This document shows, piece after piece, positions 52,917 to 60,566 of a stretch of 64,000 bases of DNA. The notes under the pieces were generated by a model. The model saw only the letters and a list, made by a program, of their open reading frames with translations. It ran no database searches and was not told the DNA's origin. The DNA is from Desulfosporosinus sp. GTDB lineage: Bacteria; Bacillota; Desulfitobacteriia; Desulfitobacteriales; Desulfitobacteriaceae. The stretch covers positions 1-64,000 of the forward strand of contig JAIMKP010000010.1 of assembly GCA_020692355.1 (NCBI GenBank), read 5' to 3'. Position 1 is the first letter of the stretch; each line of letters opens with the position of its first letter. A program made the translations under genes and the position numbers.

Positions 52917-53858
52917 ATGCAACTACCTGAAAGTATCACGATTTGCGAAGTCGGCCCGAGAGATGGCTTACAGAATGAGAAGCATATCTTGAGTGCTCAG
53001 CGCAAAATCGAACTGATAAACGATGTTGTCAACGCGGGAGTAAAGGTTGTGGAAATAGGTTCATTTGTAAGTCCAAAAGCGGTGCCGCAGCTGGCAGACA
53101 CGGATGAGGTTGCAAAAGGAATTGCCCGCCGACCGGAAGTTGAGTACCGAGCTTTAATTTCGAACTTGAAGGGAATGGAAAGAGCGATTTTTGCGGGAAT
53201 AACCAAGGTTAAACTGACGGTTTCCGCCAGTGAATCACATAATAAAAGTAATTGGAACCGATCGACCACAGAGGTTATCCGAGGGTTTTATGACGCCATG
53301 GAATTGGCAGCTAAAAGTGGGTTAGAAGTGTCCGGCGCTATTTCGACAGCATTTGGATGCCCGTTTGAAGGCAACATACCAAGGAAACAGATTCTGGATC
53401 TTGTTCAAACATTTATTTCTATGGGTGTTACAGAAATATCATTGTCCGACACAACGGGGATGGCTTATCCCAGCCAAGTTTACGAAGTTGGTAAACGAGC
53501 GAGAGAATTGTTTCCCAGCGTAAGGTTTTGGCTTCATTTGCACAACACAAGGGGTCTGGCCATGGCTAATATGCTAGCTGGAATGCAGGCGGGAATTGTT
53601 CGTTTTGACGCGTCATTCTCGGGTCTGGGCGGTTGCCCTTATGCCCCTGGAGCTTCGGGAAATGTAGCCACTGAAGATGTCATTCATATGTGTGACTTAA
53701 TAAACATTAATACCGGAATTAATCTGGATAAAATGATTGAGATTGCTCAGGAAGTCCGGCAGGACGTTAGACATGAGACGGAGAGCTTTATCCTAAAGGC
53801 CGGAAAGTCTCTTGTTTTAAGTACAAGAGACCTCGATAAACTGAAAAGAGAGGTATAG
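52917..53858 (+). CDS. HMG-CoA lyase-family enzyme
   Basis: The 313-residue protein has ITICEVGPRDGLQNEKHIL at the start and the C-terminal signature GLGGCPYAPGASGNVATED, whose Cys (about 240) is the lyase active-site base. Family members split 3-hydroxy-3-methylglutaryl-CoA to acetyl-CoA and acetoacetate; close relatives cleave citramalyl-type CoA esters. GGAGGG precedes ATG 52917. With the CoA transferase next to it and a carboxylate importer upstream, catabolism of such an acid is the likely purpose. Confidence 0.88.
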   Translation: MQLPESITICEVGPRDGLQNEKHILSAQRKIELINDVVNAGVKVVEIGSFVSPKAVPQLADTDEVAKGIARRPEVEYRALISNLKGMERAIFAGITKVKLTVSASESHNKSNWNRSTTEVIRGFYDAMELAAKSGLEVSGAISTAFGCPFEGNIPRKQILDLVQTFISMGVTEISLSDTTGMAYPSQVYEVGKRARELFPSVRFWLHLHNTRGLAMANMLAGMQAGIVRFDASFSGLGGCPYAPGASGNVATEDVIHMCDLININTGINLDKMIEIAQEVRQDVRHETESFILKAGKSLVLSTRDLDKLKREV

Positions 53859-53886
53859 CAGGATTACGCCACGTTGGAGTTTCTTG

Positions 53887-54594
53887 CTACTCGGTCATAT
53901 AACCTAACTCTTTGGAAATGTCTTGCGCATGTTCTGTGACCAACTGGATAAAGGAAGGGAGTGCCTCTTCAGTATATCGGAAGGAGGGGCCGGCAAGAGC
54001 AATGGCTGCAATAACTTTTCCAGTCATATTACGGATGGGAGCGGCTACGGAAGATACGCCATATACTCTTTCACCATGACTTATAGCGTAACCTTTATTG
54101 CGGATTTTTTCAGCTTCACCAGGTGGCATGAGCGCATCACTTTCGGGCCGGTGATGGAACGCAAGGAGGATCTTGCCTGAAGCTCCTTTGAGGGGAAGAA
54201 TAGTTCCAACAGCGACAACTTGTTGAAGGGGTTCTCTGCTGGGGGCCCTTTCTACACATAGTCTCATTCCGTCTTGTTCAATGTATAAGCTTACAGATTG
54301 AGCCGTTAAATCTCTCAGACGTCGTAAATAAGGAAGAGCAATGAAACGATATTCCTGATCATCCAGATAAGCCGTACTGAGTAATAAGGCTCGGTAACCG
54401 AGCTGATAAGTTTTAGTTTCCTCATCCCAGGAGACATATCCTCTATGCAGAAGGCTCTGTAGGATCCGATGTACAGTTGCTTTTGGTAGTTGTACATATC
54501 TGGAAATATCTGAAACCCCCAACTTTCTATGGTTCTCTTGTGTAAAACATTCCAATATATCCATAGCTCGGTCTAACGTACGCAGAGTGTCCAT
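53887..54594 (-). CDS. IclR-family transcriptional regulator
   Basis: The 235-residue product has an N-terminal winged helix (VSDISRYVQLPKATVHRILQSLLHRGYV) and an IclR effector domain (GASGKILLAFHHRP, YGVSSVAAPIRN). It is convergent with the lyase gene, separated by 28 bp. IclR proteins typically repress or activate aromatic or carboxylate catabolic genes; the operator-like palindrome in front of tctC fits. Confidence 0.92.
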   Translation of the reverse strand: MDTLRTLDRAMDILECFTQENHRKLGVSDISRYVQLPKATVHRILQSLLHRGYVSWDEETKTYQLGYRALLLSTAYLDDQEYRFIALPYLRRLRDLTAQSVSLYIEQDGMRLCVERAPSREPLQQVVAVGTILPLKGASGKILLAFHHRPESDALMPPGEAEKIRNKGYAISHGERVYGVSSVAAPIRNMTGKVIAAIALAGPSFRYTEEALPSFIQLVTEHAQDISKELGYMTE

Positions 54595-54836
54595 CGTGGT
54601 TCATTCCTCTCCAATAATTATTATATAATTATAATATCATAGTCGTTAATTTCCAAAAACTTATGAAGCAAAGGTGATCACTGAACTTGACCCTTTTCGT
54701 TAGGTTATAACTGAATTTTGTCTAGTCTATACTAGCAGAAAGTGGATAGCTTCGCCAGATATTCTTGAACGGATGTTCTTGTACATAAAAGTATAACAAA
54801 ATAACGGATAAGACCGAAAAAGGGAGAAAATGGAGA

Positions 54837-55514
54837 ATGGACCTCGCATTTTTCAGTGCTCTTTTGAGTATTATCATCATCAACATTGTCTTGAGCGGAG
54901 ACAATGCCGTGGTCATTGCCATGGCCACGCTCCGGTTGGAGACAAGGCAGAGGAAAAAGGCGATATTTTGGGGAACCTTTGGAGCGGTAGGCTTGCGCGT
55001 GGCTTTAACGGCGGTCGCTGCCATGCTTTTAACCGTTCCCTATATTCAAGCCGTTGGCGGGCTTCTGCTGACTTGGATTGCGGTCAAGCTTTTAGCGGAA
55101 GATGAAAGCGGGGAAGATAAGGAAGCACCCGGCAGTATGGCTCAAGCGATTAAGACGATCATCATCGCGGATTTATTTATGAGTTTGGATAATGTCCTGG
55201 CAGTGGCTGGAGCTTCGGGCGGCAACCTTCCTCTTTTGATCGTTGGCCTCATGTTAAGTATTCCCTTGGTCGTATGGGGCAGCACATTCCTCTCTCAGCT
55301 TATGCGCAAATGGCCTTGGCTGGTGGGTTTAGGTGCCGGATTGTTAGGTTGGACGGCTGGGGAGATGCTATTAAAAGAGCCTTATTTAAAATTTCTAGCG
55401 GAGAATCAGTTCCTTGAATATTTAATTCCGGGTCTGTTAGCTGTGGGGGTTATCGGGATTGGCTACTGGAAAGGCAAGAAGAAGGAGAAGGAGAAGCAGG
55501 AGGTTGAACAATGA
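54837..55514 (+). CDS. TerC-family membrane protein (YjbE/MeeY-like)
   Basis: The 225-residue protein has FFSALLSIIIINIVLSGDNAV and IIIADLFMSLDNVLAVAG, the repeated TerC motif with Asp residues in membrane helices, and six to seven hydrophobic segments. Bacillus relatives (YjbE, YceF) export manganese, possibly to load secreted metalloenzymes. The tail is Lys/Glu-rich (GKKKEKEKQEVEQ). No manganese riboswitch core was found upstream. A chimeric gene fragment starts 13 bp after its stop codon. Confidence 0.9.
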   Translation: MDLAFFSALLSIIIINIVLSGDNAVVIAMATLRLETRQRKKAIFWGTFGAVGLRVALTAVAAMLLTVPYIQAVGGLLLTWIAVKLLAEDESGEDKEAPGSMAQAIKTIIIADLFMSLDNVLAVAGASGGNLPLLIVGLMLSIPLVVWGSTFLSQLMRKWPWLVGLGAGLLGWTAGEMLLKEPYLKFLAENQFLEYLIPGLLAVGVIGIGYWKGKKKEKEKQEVEQ

Positions 55515-55526
55515 TCTGAGTTCAGT

Positions 55527-55888
55527 CTGTACCGAAGGCGCGCTCGCGGCCGGAGTTAAATTTTATGCGGGTTATCCCATTACCCCCTCAACCGAAATTG
55601 CCGAAATCATGGCAGAAAAACTACCGCTAATAGGCGGAACCTTCATCCAAATGGAAGATGAGATCGGGAGCATGGCCGCCTAGGGAAGGAAGAAGCCATA
55701 GCGCCGCTCAGCGAACGTTTAGAAGACGAAGTCCCCGGCGTGCGGGAAAAGGCAGCGGAGGCGTTGGGCAAGCTCAAAGCCCAGGCTGCTGCCGAGGCCT
55801 TGGCTGACAGGGCCGGGGATATCGCGGAGGCTATCTTGGTGCGCGAAGCGGCGCGAGAGGCGCTGCAGCAGATATCGGTAAGGAAGTA
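55527..55888 (+). pseudogene. Chimeric fragment: korA 5' part joined to the HEAT-gene 3' part
   Basis: 55527-55680 matches korA 44052-44205 with about three changes, and 55673-55888 matches the HEAT gene 47712-47927 without a visible change. The two pieces meet within TGGCCGCC, an 8-mer present at both source points. So a copy of the korA-to-HEAT block (3.9 kb) was placed here, or formed, and lost its middle by recombination at the 8-mer. Neither piece has a start; a stop follows the junction. It is a non-functional scar. Confidence 0.9.
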
Positions 55889-55921
55889 ATCTTAGGGCCC
55901 ATTGTCACTTTAATACTCTTA

Positions 55922-55959
55922 ACTAAATCCCCTTGCTTCCTGTGGCGAGGGGATTTAGT
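55922..55959. terminator. Hairpin between the scar and the toxin gene
   Basis: ACTAAATCCCC pairs with GGGGATTTAGT, eleven base pairs around a 16-base loop. No T-run follows on either side. It could act for either the TerC transcript or the convergent toxin transcript. Confidence 0.5.
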
Positions 55960-55997
55960 GTGCTCCACAGGACTGATCTGTAATTGTCGAGGCTGAA

Positions 55998-56312
55998 TTA
56001 TAGTTGTTCTTCCACATTTCTTCCGCCATACATCACACCAAGAACATGTACCGTACAATCGGACTCTCTGGTAATGTAAAAAACAAGAAAATTACCAACG
56101 AGGAAGAATCTCAGTCCTCTCGAAAACCAAGGTTCTTTCTTGTATGGTGGATGCCTGTCTGACATGGTGTCCAATTTTAAGATTTCCTGTTCAATTCGAT
56201 CACACAGGTTGATTGCTGTTTGCGGCTCTAATAATTCAGTAGCAATATACCTAAAAATCTCCTGCAGATCATTTTCCGCAGCAGGTGTAATAATTATCTC
56301 GTATTGTCTCAT
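55998..56312 (-). CDS. RelE/ParE-family toxin
   Basis: The 104-residue product has the ParE/RelE fold pattern: YEIIITPAAENDLQEIFRYIA at the start, LCDRIEQEILKLD, and FFLVGNFLVFYI near the end with VLGVMYGGRNVEEQL. It is the second gene of a pair and overlaps the antitoxin gene by four bases (ATGA). Whether it cuts mRNA or blocks gyrase cannot be decided from sequence. Confidence 0.88.
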   Translation of the reverse strand: MRQYEIIITPAAENDLQEIFRYIATELLEPQTAINLCDRIEQEILKLDTMSDRHPPYKKEPWFSRGLRFFLVGNFLVFYITRESDCTVHVLGVMYGGRNVEEQL

Positions 56313-56614
56313 GCATGCAGTCCTTTTCGAATGTCAGAAAATACTTCTTTCGTAGGACGACCTTTGCCTGCCAAATAATCTGCATACCCGTTCTCTAACT
56401 CTGCATTAAATTCTATCTCTGTCATGGTATCGACAGATCTAATTTTCGCCGGTGTTAATGTTAATTCAAAAGGTATCGCCTGATTAATTACCACTTGCTT
56501 TAAGAAAAGTCCTACAGCATTTGACATTGAAATTCCCAGACCGTCAAACACTTTTTCCGCCTGTTCTTTCACATCTGGTTCAATTCGCACATAAAGATTC
56601 GCTGATTTTACCAT
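56309..56614 (-). CDS. RelB/DinJ-family antitoxin
   Basis: The 101-residue product starts MVKSANLYVRIEPDVKEQAE, a ribbon-helix-helix domain (GLGISMSNAVGLFLKQVV) typical of RelB/DinJ, and has a C-terminal tail that binds the toxin. ATG 56614 is chosen because AAAGGAAGTGG lies before it and the domain begins there, giving the normal length; the extension to 56707 is not conserved in type. The order antitoxin-toxin is standard. Confidence 0.88.
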   Translation of the reverse strand: MVKSANLYVRIEPDVKEQAEKVFDGLGISMSNAVGLFLKQVVINQAIPFELTLTPAKIRSVDTMTEIEFNAELENGYADYLAGKGRPTKEVFSDIRKGLHA

Positions 56615-56755
56615 AAAATCCACTTCCTTTCTTTCTGATACTATCATATGCTTTGTACGTACAAAAGCAATATAATATTCATCTTTTACATCGGCTCCGG
56701 TGGTCATGCGCGGTCAAACGAGTGACGATGGCATGGGATAGCTTATGGAGAATAA

Positions 56756-56843
56756 GGGGGTTGGAGCGTTGAACTATACACGGCAGAATGCTGCAGGGGC
56801 AGCAGGCTGAATTTCCTCACCTGACCAACCCCCGCAAACGCTC
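56756..56843 (+). ncRNA. Structured leader with possible pseudoknot
   Basis: GGGGGTTGG (56756-56764) pairs with CCAACCCCC (56825-56833), and GAGCGTT (56764-56770) pairs with AACGCTC (56837-56843). The order A-B-A'-B' forms either a pseudoknot or two exclusive folds. A GCTGC/GCAGC hairpin (56790-56803) lies inside. It is the leader of the YerC-hisZ genes. I cannot match it to a known riboswitch and no T-box sequence is present. Confidence 0.45.
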
Positions 56844-56977
56844 GGGAAGAATGGACTTGACTTTGAGGCAATACTTCACTAGAGTAAAGGCAGAAAGTAT
56901 TTTCGTGCTTGCTTTGAGACCTACTGTGAGATGGTTCAGTGGAGTACGGGAACAGTTCGGGTTACGGGGGGATGAAA

Positions 56978-57283
56978 TTGGGAATCAGTGAACGGCTCAA
57001 GGATCCATGGACAGATGCCCTGTTTGAAGCGGTATTGCTTTTAAAAGACAAGGAAGAGTGTTATCGTTTTTTTGAAGACATTGCCACGGTGGCTGAGATC
57101 AAAGCACTGGCTCAGCGTTTAGAGGTCGCCAAACTGTTAGATAAGAATGAGACTTATACCGAGATCGCGGCAAGGACAGGGGCGAGTACGGCTACGATTA
57201 GCCGAGTTAAGCGTTGCCTTTACTTTGGCGCGGATGGGTATCAGTTGATTTTAAAGCGTTTAGCCGAACAGGAGAGGAGCTAA
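56978..57283 (+). CDS. YerC/TrpR-like repressor family protein
   Basis: The 101-residue product matches the YerC family: LLLKDKEECYRFFEDIATVAEIK, then LAQRLEVAKLL and the recognition helix TGASTATISRVKRCLYFG. TTG at 56978 is chosen because GGGGGG lies six bases before it; ATG at 56972 lies too close to the same run. The length then equals typical YerC. It precedes hisZ by four bases, which hints at a role in histidine-gene control. Direct evidence is lacking. Confidence 0.85.
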   Translation: MGISERLKDPWTDALFEAVLLLKDKEECYRFFEDIATVAEIKALAQRLEVAKLLDKNETYTEIAARTGASTATISRVKRCLYFGADGYQLILKRLAEQERS

Positions 57284-57286
57284 CCC

Positions 57287-58435
57287 ATGCAACGTAATAT
57301 ATTAGGTACGCGCATTCCGGCGGGAATGCATGATTTTCTGCCAGCTGAATTGGGAATACTGGAAAAGTTGGAAGGAAAGCTGTTGGATCGGCTTCGGCGC
57401 TGGGGCTACCAGAAAGTACTGACCCCGGCTCTGGAATACGCTGCGTGTGTACAGCCGGAACTGGATAAAGACGACGAACTCTACAAATTTTTCGATCGCC
57501 AAGGGCACATTTTGGCCTTGCGACCGGAATTCACGACCCCGATCGCACGCATGGTGGGGGCGCGTCTGCGTACGCTGAGCCTGCCTTTGCGCTTTTGTTA
57601 TGCCGGGGATGTGTATCGCAGTTCTTCAGCCCAGTATCGTGAATTTCGTCAGGTCGGGGTGGAACTGATCGGATCCGGTTCGGCTCTGGCGGATGCCGAG
57701 GTGATTGCTTTGGCAGCAGAAGGAATGCGGGAACTCGGAGTGGCCGATTGTCAGCTCAATCTCGGGCATATGGGGATCTTTATGGGTCTCATGTCCGAGT
57801 TGGGGGTTCCGTCTGAGGTTCAAGGGGCGTTGGAAGAAAAACTCGCCCGCAAAGACCTGGTCGGGATCGAGAGCTTGGTTCGCCAGAGTGACCTCTCAGA
57901 TCAGGCTAAGGAGATTTTATTGAAACTACCCTACCTTCACGGTGGTGAAGAAATTCTGGATGAACTCGTACGCTTTAGCAAACAGGCTGAGATTCGCGAG
58001 GCGGTTAATGGGTTGCGTGAAGTCTATGGATATCTGAAAGACTTCGGTGTCCAGGACATGGTAGCTCTTGATCTGGGAATTTTACGCGGGTTTTCTTATT
58101 ATACGGGTGTGATCTTCGAGGGGTATGTGCCAGGAGTCGGTTTTCCGGTGGTTGAAGGGGGTCGATATGATGCCCTTTATGGGGATTTTGGCTTTCCTCA
58201 ACCTGCGACGGGTTTCGCTATTCACTTGGGGAGTCTGCTGGGGCTTTTTCCCCATGACGGCCTCGAACCAGCTGGCGTTTTGGTTTATGGGGCGGATCGC
58301 TCTGAGGTCATCCGTCGTGCGCAAGCCCTAAGGTCCGAGGGGAAGCGGGTGGAGATGGCTTTTGAAGTTGTATCTCCAGAAGTCGAGGAACGCTGGGTTG
58401 AGGAGAAAAATATTTCTCGGGTGGAGAAGGTATGA
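57287..58435 (+). CDS. hisZ: ATP phosphoribosyltransferase regulatory subunit
   Basis: The 382-residue product is a HisRS-like protein: GTRIPAGMHDFLPAELGILE, ALRPEFTTPIARMVGARL, LRFCYAGDVYR and FQLV-type RQVGVELIG. It has the class II tRNA-synthetase catalytic fold but no anticodon-binding domain, as in HisZ. HisZ partners short-form HisG for the first step of histidine synthesis. No hisG follows here (pfkA does), so the rest of the pathway is elsewhere or outside the window. Confidence 0.9.
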   Translation: MQRNILGTRIPAGMHDFLPAELGILEKLEGKLLDRLRRWGYQKVLTPALEYAACVQPELDKDDELYKFFDRQGHILALRPEFTTPIARMVGARLRTLSLPLRFCYAGDVYRSSSAQYREFRQVGVELIGSGSALADAEVIALAAEGMRELGVADCQLNLGHMGIFMGLMSELGVPSEVQGALEEKLARKDLVGIESLVRQSDLSDQAKEILLKLPYLHGGEEILDELVRFSKQAEIREAVNGLREVYGYLKDFGVQDMVALDLGILRGFSYYTGVIFEGYVPGVGFPVVEGGRYDALYGDFGFPQPATGFAIHLGSLLGLFPHDGLEPAGVLVYGADRSEVIRRAQALRSEGKRVEMAFEVVSPEVEERWVEEKNISRVEKV

Positions 58436-58448
58436 AGGAGGCTTAAGC

Positions 58449-59525
58449 ATGGCGAAGATAGCGGTGCTTACGGGCGGCGGAGATTGTCCGGGGCTTAATG
58501 CAGTCATCCGAGCGGTCGTGAAGTCCGCCTATCAATACGGAATGGAGGTTATTGGCATCCGTGACGGGTTTCGCGGGGCGGTGGAAGGGGATTTCATTCC
58601 CTTAGGGATTCAGGACGTTTCCGGGATCCTCCCCAGGGGCGGGACGATTCTCGGAACCACGAACCGGGATAATCCTTTTGCTTATCGGGGGGCAGATGGT
58701 TCCAAGACAGCGGAGGATCGCTCGCCAGTGGTGCTCGCGAATTTAGAGCAGGCGGGTGTTGATGCCCTGATTGTCATCGGTGGGGATGGGAGTTTGAAGA
58801 TTGCCTTGGAATTTTCCAGTTTGGGCCTTAAGGTCGTGGGTATCCCGAAAACGATTGACAACGATCTTATGGCTACGGATCAGACCTTTGGCTTTCAGAC
58901 GGCGGTGGCGACCGCTCAGGAGGCGTTGGATCGTTTACATTCTACGGCTGAATCCCATCATCGGGTGATGATTCTCGAAGTGATGGGACGGTATGCGGGC
59001 TGGATTGCTCTTTATGCAGGGGTAACCGGCGGGGCCGATGTCATTCTCATTCCGGAGATCCCCTATCAGCTTCATAAGGTGGCTTTGGCTGTCGAAGAAC
59101 GGGCTAAGCGCGGTAAGAAATTTAGCATCATCGTTGTGGCAGAGGGAGCACATCCTGAAGGCGGCGAGATGGTCGTGGAACGGACGTTTGAGAATCGGCC
59201 AGAACCTGTAAAATTGGGCGGAATTGGGGCCAAGCTTGGTCAGGATCTGGAAAGCCGTAACGGGGTGGAAACCCGGGTGACGGTACTCGGACACTTGCAA
59301 CGAGGCGGTTCGCCGGTGACATACGACCGACTTTTAGCTAGTCGTTATGGGGTGGCTGCAGTGGATGCAGTTCTGGAAGAGGACTTTGGCACGATGGTTG
59401 CCCTTCAAGGGAAGGAAATCGTTCGGATGTCCCTGGCTGAGGCCGTGAACAAGTTAAAACAAGTGCCTCCAACCGATCCAGTCCTTTTAGTGGCACGAAA
59501 TTTGGGGATTGAGATGGGGGATTGA
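58449..59525 (+). CDS. pfkA: 6-phosphofructokinase
   Basis: The 358-residue enzyme phosphorylates fructose 6-phosphate. Motifs: LTGGGDCPGLNAVIRAVV, GGDGSLKIA and PKTIDNDLMATDQTFGF. GGDGS (Gly where PPi enzymes have Asp) predicts ATP use, while the Lys in PKTIDND is typical of the mixed clade that includes PPi-linked enzymes. GGAGG precedes ATG 58449. It follows hisZ by 13 bp, probably in one transcript. Confidence 0.93.
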   Translation: MAKIAVLTGGGDCPGLNAVIRAVVKSAYQYGMEVIGIRDGFRGAVEGDFIPLGIQDVSGILPRGGTILGTTNRDNPFAYRGADGSKTAEDRSPVVLANLEQAGVDALIVIGGDGSLKIALEFSSLGLKVVGIPKTIDNDLMATDQTFGFQTAVATAQEALDRLHSTAESHHRVMILEVMGRYAGWIALYAGVTGGADVILIPEIPYQLHKVALAVEERAKRGKKFSIIVVAEGAHPEGGEMVVERTFENRPEPVKLGGIGAKLGQDLESRNGVETRVTVLGHLQRGGSPVTYDRLLASRYGVAAVDAVLEEDFGTMVALQGKEIVRMSLAEAVNKLKQVPPTDPVLLVARNLGIEMGD

Positions 59526-59556
59526 TATTTTTTATTCTTAAACATTATTTTTAAAG

Positions 59557-59621
59557 ATGTCCACTTCTATAAGTGGACGTTAATTTTAACTTAATTTCGC
59601 TTTGGCGAAATAAGTTCACTT
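59557..59621 (-). repeat. Partial double-hairpin repeat, copy E
   Basis: On the minus strand it reads GTGAACTTATTTCGCC and then GTCCACTT-ATAG-AAGTGGAC, the right-hand hairpin of the family, with its own stem sequence. AGCGAAAT and ATTTCGC also form an extra hairpin. It fills part of the 264-bp gap between pfkA and the LivG gene; the rest of that gap shows no gene. Confidence 0.7.
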
Positions 59622-59789
59622 CGGAAGAAATAAATTGCCTCTTCAAAACCGTTCGCCGACAAAAATAGGCGTCTCTACCCCTTGTACCTACCATTAATCT
59701 CGCCATAGGAGCCATTAAGATGATCTTATTTGAATAATGTTAAAATTCATATTATACTGATAATATTAAAAGAAAAGGGGAGATGTGGT

Positions 59790-60566
59790 TTGCTCCAAGT
59801 GATTAGGAATTCCCTTTATTTTGGAGGGGTGGCGGCTCTCAGTGATGTGAGCTTTTCAGTGGAGCGGGGGGAGATATTTGCCTTGATTGGCCCGAACGGT
59901 GCGGGCAAAACGAGTATGCTTAATTGCATCAGCGGGCTTTATCACCTTTCGGCGGGGAGAATTGTTTTCGACGGCAAAGATATCACTCGCCTTCCTGCTT
60001 ACAAGCGAGCTGAGTTGGGAATTGCCCGGGCGTTCCAAAACATCGAGCTTTTTAAACATATGACCGTCCTGGAGAATCTGATGTTGGGGCGGCATGTGCG
60101 CATGAAATCCGGGGTTCTTGCCGGTGGGATCTACTGGGGAAAAGCCCAAAAGGAAGAAGTCGAACACCGATATGCAGTGGAAGAGATCATTGATTTCTTA
60201 GAAATTGAGCATGTTCGCAACATGCCGGTGGGGACACTGGCTTATGGTCTGCAAAAGCGGGTTGAGGTGGGGCGGGCCTTGGCTTTGGAACCAAAGCTAC
60301 TTTTGTTGGATGAACCGATGGCTGGAATGAATTCCGAGGAAAAGGAGGACATGGCCCGATTTATTCTCGATATTCATGAGGAACGAGAGACAACCATTGT
60401 TCTGATTGAACATGACATGGGCGTGGTCATGGAGCTATCCCAGCATGTGGCCGTTCTAGATTTCGGGATGCTTATCGGTTTTGGCACGCCTGAGGAAATT
60501 CAAGCCAACCCCAAGGTCATCCAGGCGTATTTGGGTGAAGAGTCTCTCCTGGAGGTGCAGGGATGA
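59790..60566 (+). CDS. LivG-type ABC transporter ATPase
   Basis: The 258-residue ATPase has Walker A GPNGAGKTSM, signature LAYGLQKRVEVGRAL, Walker B LLLLDEPMAGMN and the LivG-specific long helical insert (about 95-140). TTG at 59790 is used because GGGGAGA lies six bases upstream and the domain begins directly; the frame upstream of it is leader. It belongs to the branched-chain amino acid (HAAT) family. It overlaps the next gene by four bases. Confidence 0.9.
   Translation: MLQVIRNSLYFGGVAALSDVSFSVERGEIFALIGPNGAGKTSMLNCISGLYHLSAGRIVFDGKDITRLPAYKRAELGIARAFQNIELFKHMTVLENLMLGRHVRMKSGVLAGGIYWGKAQKEEVEHRYAVEEIIDFLEIEHVRNMPVGTLAYGLQKRVEVGRALALEPKLLLLDEPMAGMNSEEKEDMARFILDIHEERETTIVLIEHDMGVVMELSQHVAVLDFGMLIGFGTPEEIQANPKVIQAYLGEESLLEVQG

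Noticed and set aside
54600-54836. A manganese (yybP-ykoY) riboswitch before the TerC-family gene
   Set aside because: The conserved GGGGAGTA-type core is absent.
55459-55683. A 74-residue protein made of the TerC tail region and korA sequence
   Set aside because: It starts in another frame inside the TerC gene and runs into the chimeric scar; the korA match and the stop show it is a remnant.
56788-56991. A 67-residue frame before yerC
   Set aside because: It spans the structured leader, has no good ribosome site and overlaps the YerC start in another frame.
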